Source: Spirochaetaceae bacterium
Lineage (GTDB): Bacteria > Spirochaetota > Spirochaetia > DSM-27196 > PXBQ01
DNA length: 6,539 nt
Assembly (NCBI GenBank): GCA_003566875.1
Contig: PXBQ01000110.1
Coordinates: forward strand, 1 to 6,539
Direction of reading: 5' to 3'
Below are positions 1-5,303 of this stretch, piece by piece (the first letter of the stretch is position 1; each line of letters begins with the position of its first letter). The notes below the pieces were generated by a model. The model saw only the letters and a list, made by a program, of their open reading frames with translations. It did no database searches and was not told the origin of the DNA. The translations under genes were made by a program, and so were the position numbers.

Positions 1-1
1 G

Positions 2-1285
2 TTCAGATCGCGGATGAGCGACTCGGTCCGGCCGCGCGACGGCTTCCTTCTCGTCGCGTCCGCGTGGGTTATCGTCGCCGCCGTCGGTGCCGTTCCGTTC
101 GTTTTGTCGGGCACAATACCTCGGTACGTCGACGCCTTTTTTGAGTCGATGTCGGGGTTTACGACGACCGGCGCTTCAATTCTCTCGGAAATCGAGTCAC
201 TGCCGCGGTCGATCCTGATGTGGCGATCTCTAACGCACTGGCTCGGTGGGATGGGGATAATCGTGCTGACGGTTGCCGTCTTTCCGGTGTTCGGCCGCGG
301 CGGCCTCCAACTTATGCGCGCTGAGGTGCCGGGACCGTCGCTCGACAAAATCACGCCAAAACTTGCCGAGACCGCCAAGATTTTCTGGCTTATTTACGTC
401 GGGATGACGGTCGCGCAGACGGCGTTACTCCTGGTCGGAGGGATGGATCTGTTCGACTCTCTTACACATACGTTCGGTACGCTCGCCACGGGCGGATTCT
501 CGCCGCGAAACGCGAGTGTCGGGTACTACAACAGCGCGTTCATCGATATCGTGATAACCGTCTTCATGATCATGGCCGGGACAAACTTCGTGCTGTACCA
601 CCGCGCGCTGACGGGACGGATTCGCGAACTCGGCCGCAACACCGAGTTCAAGGTCTATCTTGCGGTGTTCGGCGTCGCGACGGTCGCGATCGCGGTGAGT
701 CTGTTCACCTCGAACACGTATCGAACGTTCAGCGAGAGTTTTCGGTACGCGGGCTTTCAGTCCGCCTCGATTCTCACGACGACCGGATACGCAACGGCCG
801 ACTTCGATCTCTGGCCCGCTTTCGCGCGCGCGGTTTTGTTCCTCCTGATGTTCGTCGGTGGATGCGCCGGTTCGACAGGCGGCGGCATCAAGGTCGTTCG
901 CCACGTGACGCTTATCAAACAGGCAATCGCCGAGATGCGTATCTTTCTGCATCCTCGGTCGGTCTCGCACATACGTCTGAACGACGGCGTGGTACGCAAA
1001 GAGATCGTGTTCACGAAACTCGGGTTTGTGGTCCTGTACCTCGGAATGGTGATACTCACTTTTCTCGTGGTCTCGACGGCGGGCCTCGATCTCACGAGCG
1101 CATTCACCGCCGCTCTTGTGACCGTCGGAAACATCGGCCCCGGGTTTGGAGCGATCGGACCGACGATGAACTACGGCTCGTTTCCGGATTACGTGAAGTG
1201 GTTCCTCTGCTTCTCGATGATGACGGGGCGGCTCGAGGTGTACACGGTTCTGATCCTGTTCCACCCACGGTTCTGGCGATCGTAG
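2..1285 (+). CDS. trkH: TrkH-family potassium uptake channel subunit, 5'-truncated by the window
   Basis: Pore subunit of the Trk K+ uptake system in the cytoplasmic membrane, normally gated by the cytosolic NAD/ATP-binding protein TrkA. Four pore-loop repeats can be read, numbered from the Met at position 14: GFTTTGAS (48-55), FGTLATGG (154-161), ILTTTGY (253-259) and TVGNIGP (370-376). The glycine-rich loop GGCAGSTGGGIKV (282-294) is the family's intramembrane segment. The C terminus, ending GRLEVYTVLILFHPRFWR, is typical and complete, with TAG at 1283-1285. From the Met the protein is 423 aa, against about 480 usual, and the first membrane segments are missing. The frame is open back to the window edge, so the ATG at 14 is probably internal and the real start lies upstream. 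No trkA is seen here. It converges with feoB, 32 bp away. The alternative, KtrB, is the same superfamily; the pattern fits TrkH better. Confidence 0.93.
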   Translation, partial: FRSRMSDSVRPRDGFLLVASAWVIVAAVGAVPFVLSGTIPRYVDAFFESMSGFTTTGASILSEIESLPRSILMWRSLTHWLGGMGIIVLTVAVFPVFGRGGLQLMRAEVPGPSLDKITPKLAETAKIFWLIYVGMTVAQTALLLVGGMDLFDSLTHTFGTLATGGFSPRNASVGYYNSAFIDIVITVFMIMAGTNFVLYHRALTGRIRELGRNTEFKVYLAVFGVATVAIAVSLFTSNTYRTFSESFRYAGFQSASILTTTGYATADFDLWPAFARAVLFLLMFVGGCAGSTGGGIKVVRHVTLIKQAIAEMRIFLHPRSVSHIRLNDGVVRKEIVFTKLGFVVLYLGMVILTFLVVSTAGLDLTSAFTAALVTVGNIGPGFGAIGPTMNYGSFPDYVKWFLCFSMMTGRLEVYTVLILFHPRFWRS

Positions 1286-1317
1286 CCCCCGGCGTCGTCG
1301 GTCACCGCGTCGGCGAG

Positions 1318-3555
1318 TTACGGCGTCGGTGGTTTCCGGGGGATCACCGCGCAGCCGCCGGGCACGCGGCACGAGAGGCACGCGGCCGACGACGTCGACA
1401 CGGAGCGAGAGAATCCGCCGGCCGCGAGGCGTCGACCGAATACACGAAATACGACCGCGACGAGCGCGAGAACGCCGACCGCCGCGAGAATTTGCGCGAG
1501 GTCGCCTCCTTCGGCCACTTGGTAAAAAACGGTCGCGACCGCCCACGCGAGCACCGCAAGGTAACCCGCGAGAACCGAACCGAGTACCACACCCATCTCG
1601 CGCATCGACGTGACGACCGCCGCGATACACGGTGTGTAAGTCAAAATGAACAGAAGGAACGCGAACGCGGCGGCCGGCGAGAAATTCTCGCGCAGCCGTT
1701 CGAGCACGCGTGTGTCCGTGTCCCCAGCGGTGCCGCCCGCATCGTCGTACGCGTACGCCGCGGTCAGAGTCCCAACGACGTCCTCTTTCGCGAAAACCCC
1801 GGTAACGATACCGACCGACGCGGGCCAATTTTCCTCGGTAATGCCGAACGGCGCGAACACCGGAGTGATCGAACGACCGAAGCTCGAGAGCACCGTCGCG
1901 CGCTGCTCTCCGTCACCGGTCTCGATCGCGTCGAGAAAACCGAGAACCGCGACAGCGATCGCGATCACGACACCCGCTCGGCCGAGAAACGCCGCGAGCC
2001 GGCGCCACGCAGCACCGAGCACGGCTCCCGGTCGTGGCACGTGGTACGGGGGAAGCTCGAGGATGAACCGCGACGGGGTGCCCGGAAAGAGCGTGCGCGA
2101 GACGAGGAAGCCGGTAGCCGCGGCAAGCGCGATCCCGGTGAGGTAGAGCGCAAAAACGACGAGCCCCGCGCGGCCCGGGAAGAGCGCGGCCGCGAGAAGC
2201 GCGTAGACCGGAAGCCGTGCGCCGCACGACATCAGCGGCGACATGAAAATCGTCGTGAAACGGTCGCGTTTTGACTCGAGCGTGCGCGTTCCGAGCATCG
2301 CGGGCACTGTGCAGCCGAACCCGATCATCATCGGCACAAACGACTTCCCCGGAAGCCCAAAGAGACGCATGACCCGGTCGACGATGAAGGCCGCGCGCGC
2401 CATATAGCCGGAATCCTCGAGCAGCGCAAGCATCACGAACATCAAGCCGATTACGGGGATGAACGCGGCGACCGCCTGCAGACCCGTTCCGACTCCGTCG
2501 ACAAGAATCGTCGAGAGAATCGCCGGCGCCGACAGCGCCGCGAGCGCGGCCGAGACACCGTCGATAAAGACCGCGCCGGCGAGATCCTCGAACAGTTCGA
2601 TGAACGTCTCTCCGACGGTAATCGTTGTCCAGAAGACCGAGAACATCGCGGCGAGGAAGATCGGCAAGCCGACGAATCGGCCGAGAACGACACGGTCGAT
2701 CCTCTCGGAGATGCTCGGTCCACGAGCCGGCCGTTTCACCGATTCGGCGATCTTCCCGATCGTCGCGTAGCGTGCGTCGGCGAGCGCGACGTCGATATCG
2801 CGATCGATCTCGGCGGCCAACTCGGTTCGAACGCGATCGATTTCGTCGGCGTCGAACGTGCCGGTCTCGACGACGTACCCTGTAATCCACGGATCACCTT
2901 CAAGGAGACTCGTCGCGAGCCACGTCGCGTTGATTCCGACGCCGGAGGCCGCCCCCGCGAGGCCGGGCGTCCACGTCGCGATTCGGTCCTCGATCGCGCG
3001 TGCGTACTCGACTGCGACCGTCGCCGGACGAGGATCGTGGAGAGCCGAAGCGATTGCTCGGGAGACTTCGGCGACACCATCACGCACCAGGCCGTTCACC
3101 GCGACTACGCGCGCCCCGATCGCTCGGGTGAGCGCCTCGAGATCGATCTTTATTCCTTCGGCGTGGGCTCGATCGATCATCGTGAGCACGACGACCATCG
3201 GCACGCCGATTTCGGCGAGCGCAAGCGTGAGATAGAGGTTACGCTCGAGGTTCGTCGCGTCGAGCACGTTCACGATGAGATCGGCCTCTCGCGAGAGAAT
3301 GAAGTCGCGCGCGACGCGTTCGTCCTCGGCGCTCGCGGAGACCGCGTAAACGCCCGGCAGGTCGACGACGGTCATCGAATCGCCACCGGACGCCCAGCCC
3401 GGAGACAGATGTGTGCCCTCTTTCTTCTCGACCGTGACGCCCGGCCAGTTCCCGATCCGCTGGCGCGAGCCGGTGAGGCCGTTGAAGATCGTCGTTTTAC
3501 CGCTGTTGGGGTTTCCGACGAGAGCTATAACCGGGATGCGCGCCATCGTTTTCAT
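1318..3555 (-). CDS. feoB: Ferrous iron transporter FeoB
   Basis: Polytopic inner-membrane Fe2+ importer with an N-terminal G-protein-like domain. Seen in the 745-aa protein: G1 GNPNSGKT (14-21), G2 region around T41 in GNWPGVTVEKKEG, and G3 DLPG (65-68). The G4 position reads TMID (125-128) instead of NxxD, and the G5 region reads AVNG (152-155) instead of the usual SA-type. A helical linker follows, then the membrane domain with the conserved GYMARAAF segment (383-390), GFGCTVP (412-418, Cys415), MSCGARLPVY (442-451, Cys444) and a YTPCIAAVVTSMRE gate motif. Length is normal. The C-terminal tail carries Cys726, Cys729 and Cys735. The ATG overlaps the feoA stop (ATGA), and GGGAG (3561-3565, minus strand) lies 5 nt before it, so this start is well supported; Met4 is a less likely alternative. 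It is co-transcribed with feoA, and no feoC-like gene follows. Confidence 0.97.
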   Translation of the reverse strand: MKTMARIPVIALVGNPNSGKTTIFNGLTGSRQRIGNWPGVTVEKKEGTHLSPGWASGGDSMTVVDLPGVYAVSASAEDERVARDFILSREADLIVNVLDATNLERNLYLTLALAEIGVPMVVVLTMIDRAHAEGIKIDLEALTRAIGARVVAVNGLVRDGVAEVSRAIASALHDPRPATVAVEYARAIEDRIATWTPGLAGAASGVGINATWLATSLLEGDPWITGYVVETGTFDADEIDRVRTELAAEIDRDIDVALADARYATIGKIAESVKRPARGPSISERIDRVVLGRFVGLPIFLAAMFSVFWTTITVGETFIELFEDLAGAVFIDGVSAALAALSAPAILSTILVDGVGTGLQAVAAFIPVIGLMFVMLALLEDSGYMARAAFIVDRVMRLFGLPGKSFVPMMIGFGCTVPAMLGTRTLESKRDRFTTIFMSPLMSCGARLPVYALLAAALFPGRAGLVVFALYLTGIALAAATGFLVSRTLFPGTPSRFILELPPYHVPRPGAVLGAAWRRLAAFLGRAGVVIAIAVAVLGFLDAIETGDGEQRATVLSSFGRSITPVFAPFGITEENWPASVGIVTGVFAKEDVVGTLTAAYAYDDAGGTAGDTDTRVLERLRENFSPAAAFAFLLFILTYTPCIAAVVTSMREMGVVLGSVLAGYLAVLAWAVATVFYQVAEGGDLAQILAAVGVLALVAVVFRVFGRRLAAGGFSRSVSTSSAACLSCRVPGGCAVIPRKPPTP

Positions 3556-3800
3556 GAGATCTCCCGTAGTATCAACGCAGCGGCTTCCCCCGCGCGCAGG
3601 GAAAGGTTGTACCCGCGAACTCTGACCTCGATCGGATCACCAAACGGCGCGCGAGTTACAACGGTGATCACCGTTTCGGTCGTGAGTCCCATCGCAAGGA
3701 GCCGCGCGCGGTACGGGCGTTCGCACTCGGCGTACCCGACGATCACGGCGGAGTGACCCGGGGCGAGGTTCTTCAGTGTCAGCGTCTGCGACAGTTCCAT
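3552..3800 (-). CDS. feoA: Ferrous iron transport accessory protein FeoA
   Basis: Small cytosolic SH3-like protein needed for FeoB-dependent Fe2+ uptake. The 82-aa product shows the family pattern: an LKNLAPG opening, the central ARLLAMGLTTETVITVV segment, APFGDPIEVRVRGYNLSLR, and a final AALILREI strand. The frame can be extended upstream to a TTG at 3816-3818. I chose the ATG at 3798-3800 because it is the stronger codon, the family usually begins close to this point, and the predicted transcript start (about 3827) leaves a normal short leader of about 27 nt. The ribosome site is weak: GTGAG, 6 nt before the ATG. The last four bases overlap feoB (ATGA), which suggests translational coupling. 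The gene contains a perfect 16-bp palindrome (3660-3675). Family assignment is firm; start choice is moderate. Confidence 0.94.
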   Translation of the reverse strand: MELSQTLTLKNLAPGHSAVIVGYAECERPYRARLLAMGLTTETVITVVTRAPFGDPIEVRVRGYNLSLRAGEAAALILREIS

Positions 3801-3820
3801 CGGTGTCTCACTCGTCAATG

Positions 3821-3834
3821 TTAGGATATCCTAA
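3821..3834. promoter_or_regulatory. Candidate DtxR/IdeR-type iron-responsive operator for feoAB
   Basis: TTAGGATATCCTAA is a perfect 14-bp palindrome that touches the feoA -10 hexamer and covers the predicted start site (about 3827). Its half-sites TTAGG and CCTAA, spaced by 4 bp, match the layout of the first 14 bp of the known DtxR/IdeR iron box (TTAGGTTAGCCTAA...). A repressor bound here would block polymerase sterically. DtxR/IdeR regulators bind with Fe2+ as co-repressor, which suits an Fe2+ importer. It does not resemble a typical AT-rich Fur box. The regulator gene is not in the window, so the assignment rests on the motif and its position. Confidence 0.72.
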
Positions 3835-3862
3835 TTTTAGTCGGTCCGACCGCATTTGTCAA
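3834..3862 (-). promoter_or_regulatory. Sigma70-type promoter of feoAB
   Basis: On the minus strand a perfect -35 TTGACA (3857-3862) and a -10 TAAAAT (3834-3839, 5 of 6 matches to TATAAT) are separated by exactly 17 bp. Initiation is predicted near 3827, about 27 nt before the feoA ATG. The spacer itself contains the small inverted repeat CGGTC-C-GACCG (3842-3852). The motif match and position are seen directly; activity is inferred. Confidence 0.8.
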
Positions 3863-3868
3863 TGGAGA

Positions 3869-3888
3869 TTCCGGTTCGAGAGCCGGAA
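3869..3888. repeat. Inverted repeat between two divergent promoters
   Basis: TTCCGG (3869-3874) and CCGGAA (3883-3888) are perfect 6-bp arms around an 8-nt centre TTCGAGAG. The element lies between the -35 of feoA (3857-3862, minus) and the -35 of the DedA-like gene (3905-3910, plus). No T-run follows on either strand, so a terminator is unlikely; a regulator site or a chance hairpin are the options. Confidence 0.45.
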
Positions 3889-3904
3889 CCAAGCACGTAA
3901 CGCC

Positions 3905-3933
3905 TTGACGAGTGCCGGCGCGCGCGAGATAAT
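3905..3933 (+). promoter_or_regulatory. Sigma70-type promoter of the DedA-like gene, predicted leaderless start
   Basis: TTGACG (-35, 3905-3910) and GATAAT (-10, 3928-3933) each differ from consensus at one base and are spaced by exactly 17 bp. Standard initiation 7 bp past the -10 falls on G3940, the first base of the downstream GTG start codon. That gene has no convincing ribosome-binding site, which agrees with a leaderless mRNA. Activity is inferred from motifs. Confidence 0.65.
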
Positions 3934-3939
3934 CGGCGC

Positions 3940-4536
3940 GTGACCGAACTCGACCGGGACTCCCGGGCCACGCCGCCGCTCGCCACGCGCGACCTTGTTA
4001 AAAGGACCGTAATCTTCACGGTAATCGTGTTCGCCGCGTACGCGGCGTTGGCTCCGTTTCGAGACCACATCGAAAATACGGTCGCGTTCGCGGCGCGCCA
4101 TGTAGGCCTTCCGGGCGTTTTCCTGTTCGTGTACGTTGTCGACACGTTGATTATGCCCGCGTCACTCGACATGCTGTTTCCGTTTGCCCACAGATGGAAT
4201 CCGATCCTTTTCTTGATGTTGGTTTCTCTTGCGTCGATTCTCGGTGGTTGCACCGGGTACTGGATCGGGCGTGGCTTGAACCACTGGCGCTACGTCAGAC
4301 GCGCCACCGCGGCGTACCACGAGCGCGGCGAGCAGATCATCCGGAAAATGGGCGCGTGGGCGATCGTGCTCGCCGGCCTCACGCCGATCCCATACTCGAC
4401 GATGTCGTGGATCGCAGGAATGTTGAAACTCGATTTTCGACTGTACGCCGTCGCGTCGCTTTCGCGTGTTCCACGCATCGTGGGTTACTTCTACCTCGCG
4501 CAGGCCGGCCTTTCGATCCTCGGGCCGGGGGCGTAA
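3940..4536 (+). CDS. DedA/YqaA-like VTT-domain membrane protein
   Basis: A 198-aa integral membrane protein. DedA-superfamily (VTT/SNARE-associated domain) proteins are linked to lipid scrambling or carrier recycling and to membrane-potential maintenance; the substrate of this one cannot be read from sequence. Hydrophobic segments lie at about 23-40, 57-73, 88-110, 139-161 and 166-195. Family-like features are VDTLIMPASLD (67-77) near the re-entrant region, GGCTGYWIGR (102-111), the GAWAIVLAGLTPIPYSTMSWIAGML stretch from 138 on, and SLSRVPR (173-179) before the last hydrophobic segment. The start is GTG at 3940; no good in-frame alternative precedes the first membrane segment. No clear Shine-Dalgarno is present, and the predicted transcription start coincides with the GTG. 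It diverges from feoA, with 139 bp between start codons. Superfamily placement is fairly sure; the exact subfamily is not. Confidence 0.82.
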   Translation: MTELDRDSRATPPLATRDLVKRTVIFTVIVFAAYAALAPFRDHIENTVAFAARHVGLPGVFLFVYVVDTLIMPASLDMLFPFAHRWNPILFLMLVSLASILGGCTGYWIGRGLNHWRYVRRATAAYHERGEQIIRKMGAWAIVLAGLTPIPYSTMSWIAGMLKLDFRLYAVASLSRVPRIVGYFYLAQAGLSILGPGA

Positions 4537-4582
4537 TCCGACGGCTCGAACGCCGATCTCGGCCCCACGCGAAAAACCTCCG

Positions 4583-4621
4583 ACTAAATAAGATACTTTT
4601 AATATAGATAAATTTTTATTT
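4583..4621. promoter_or_regulatory. AT-rich block, possible UP element
   Basis: Only 4 of these 39 bases are G or C, in a window that is otherwise clearly GC-rich. It lies directly upstream of, and just overlaps, the -35 of the nuoE promoter, where the RNA polymerase alpha subunit contacts UP elements. A binding site for a nucleoid protein, or the T-rich tail of an end signal for the preceding gene, are alternatives; no strong hairpin precedes it (only CGGC-TCGAAC-GCCG just after 4536). Confidence 0.5.
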
Positions 4622-4648
4622 GACTGTGCCATTTCGGCGTGCTACACT
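4620..4648 (+). promoter_or_regulatory. Sigma70-type promoter of the nuoE-nuoF operon
   Basis: TTGACT (-35, 4620-4625) and TACACT (-10, 4643-4648) are spaced by exactly 17 bp and preceded by a highly AT-rich block. Initiation is predicted near 4655, giving a leader of about 133 nt before the nuoE GTG. The spacing matches the other two promoters in the window, which strengthens all three calls. Confidence 0.7.
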
Positions 4649-4662
4649 ATCCACAATTCAAG

Positions 4663-4674
4663 GTACCGCGGTAC
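4663..4674. promoter_or_regulatory. Perfect 12-bp palindrome in the nuoE leader, candidate operator
   Basis: GTACCGCGGTAC is fully self-complementary and lies roughly 8-20 bp downstream of the predicted transcription start, a usual place for a repressor roadblock. It does not match the Rex (TTGTGA-type), Fnr/Crp or DtxR sites I know. A regulatory role is inferred from symmetry and position only. Confidence 0.4.
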
Positions 4675-4776
4675 GAAAAGCCGCCCCTTTTGGTTAGCAT
4701 GGTCGATCCCGGAGCTATCCGAGACGCCTGAACAGATAGACTCGCGACAACACAACGCGACTCAATCGGACACCAT

Positions 4777-4783
4777 AAGGGGG
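4777..4783 (+). promoter_or_regulatory. Strong ribosome-binding site of nuoE
   Basis: AAGGGGG lies 4 nt before the GTG at 4788 and is a close match to the AAGGAGG anti-16S complement. It decides the start codon: an overlapping GTG at 4786 is in another frame. Confidence 0.75.
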
Positions 4784-4787
4784 AAGT

Positions 4788-5303
4788 GTGGACAATCGTA
4801 CAGCAGTCCGAACCAAGACCGACATCTCTGAACACCTCGACGCTATCGACGGGTTTCTCGCCGGAGTCGAAGTCGCCGACGGAGGGCTGATTCCGGTCCT
4901 CCAGAAAACGCAAACTCTGCTTGGGTATCTGCCACGCGAGGCGCTTGAGTACATCGCGACGAAACTCGGGCTTCCGTACAGCGAAGTTGCCGGTGTCGCG
5001 ACGTTCTATTCTTTCTTCTCGATGAACCCGCGCGGAAAACATACTGTCCGCGTCTGTCTGGGAACAGCGTGCTACGTCCGCGGTGGCACCGCCGTTCTTG
5101 AGGCGCTGAAGAAAGAACTCCAAATCGACCGTGGCGAGACGACAGAGGATCGCGCCTTCACTCTCGAGGTCGGACGGTGCTTCGGCGCGTGTGGCCTCGC
5201 GCCGGTTTTGCTCGTCGACGACGACGTTCACCAAAGAGTCAAACCGTCCGGGATCAAGGAACTCGCGGCTCGGTACCGGGAACGCCTGGAGGAAACCTCA
5301 TGA
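4788..5303 (+). CDS. nuoE: NuoE-like [2Fe-2S] thioredoxin-fold subunit (HydC/HndA/FdsG/HoxE type)
   Basis: A 171-aa electron-transfer subunit that pairs with a NuoF-type flavoprotein; normal length for the family. An N-terminal helical region includes LIPVLQKTQTLLGYLP (34-49) and the signature EVAGVATFYSFFSM (66-79). The thioredoxin-like ferredoxin domain follows, with the four cluster ligands in C-X4-C (Cys90, Cys95 in CLGTAC) and C-X3-C (Cys131, Cys135 in CFGAC). The start is GTG, fixed by the strong AAGGGGG site. The stop overlaps the start of the nuoF-like gene (ATGA), so the two are coupled. Whether it belongs to complex I, an NAD(P)-linked hydrogenase or a formate dehydrogenase depends on the partner; the adjacent NuoF-like gene with its extra domain argues against complex I. 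Confidence 0.94.
   Translation: MDNRTAVRTKTDISEHLDAIDGFLAGVEVADGGLIPVLQKTQTLLGYLPREALEYIATKLGLPYSEVAGVATFYSFFSMNPRGKHTVRVCLGTACYVRGGTAVLEALKKELQIDRGETTEDRAFTLEVGRCFGACGLAPVLLVDDDVHQRVKPSGIKELAARYRERLEETS

Noticed and set aside
1286..1317. Possible bidirectional terminator between convergent trkH and feoB
   Set aside because: The 32-bp junction is GC-rich with repeated GCGTCG-like words, but I could not build a convincing stem and there is no T-run on either strand.
425..1828. Long minus-strand open frame of 467 codons across the trkH 3' end and the feoB 3' end
   Set aside because: Arginine- and histidine-rich translation without domains, spanning two convergent, firmly identified genes; a typical shadow frame in GC-rich DNA.
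862..2274. Plus-strand open frame of 470 codons overlapping trkH and running antisense to feoB
   Set aside because: Low-complexity charged translation rich in Arg and Glu; it is the reverse-frame shadow of trkH/feoB codons.
1913..2890. Minus-strand open frame of 325 codons inside feoB
   Set aside because: Alternate frame of feoB, dominated by Arg and Ser, with no recognisable motif.
3801..3818. TTG codon at 3816-3818 as the start of feoA (88 aa)
   Set aside because: It would start only about 9 nt after the predicted transcription start and adds residues outside the usual FeoA domain; the ATG at 3798-3800 is the better choice, although the TTG cannot be excluded.
3870..3890. GGTTCGAG word resembling a tRNA T-arm
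   Set aside because: The stem encloses 8 nt instead of 7, the closing G-C pair of a T-loop is absent, and no acceptor, D or anticodon arms surround it.
4699..4731. Ten-codon ORF (MVDPGAIRDA) in the nuoE leader, a possible leader peptide
   Set aside because: No ribosome-binding site before its ATG and no run of regulatory codons; such short frames are expected by chance.
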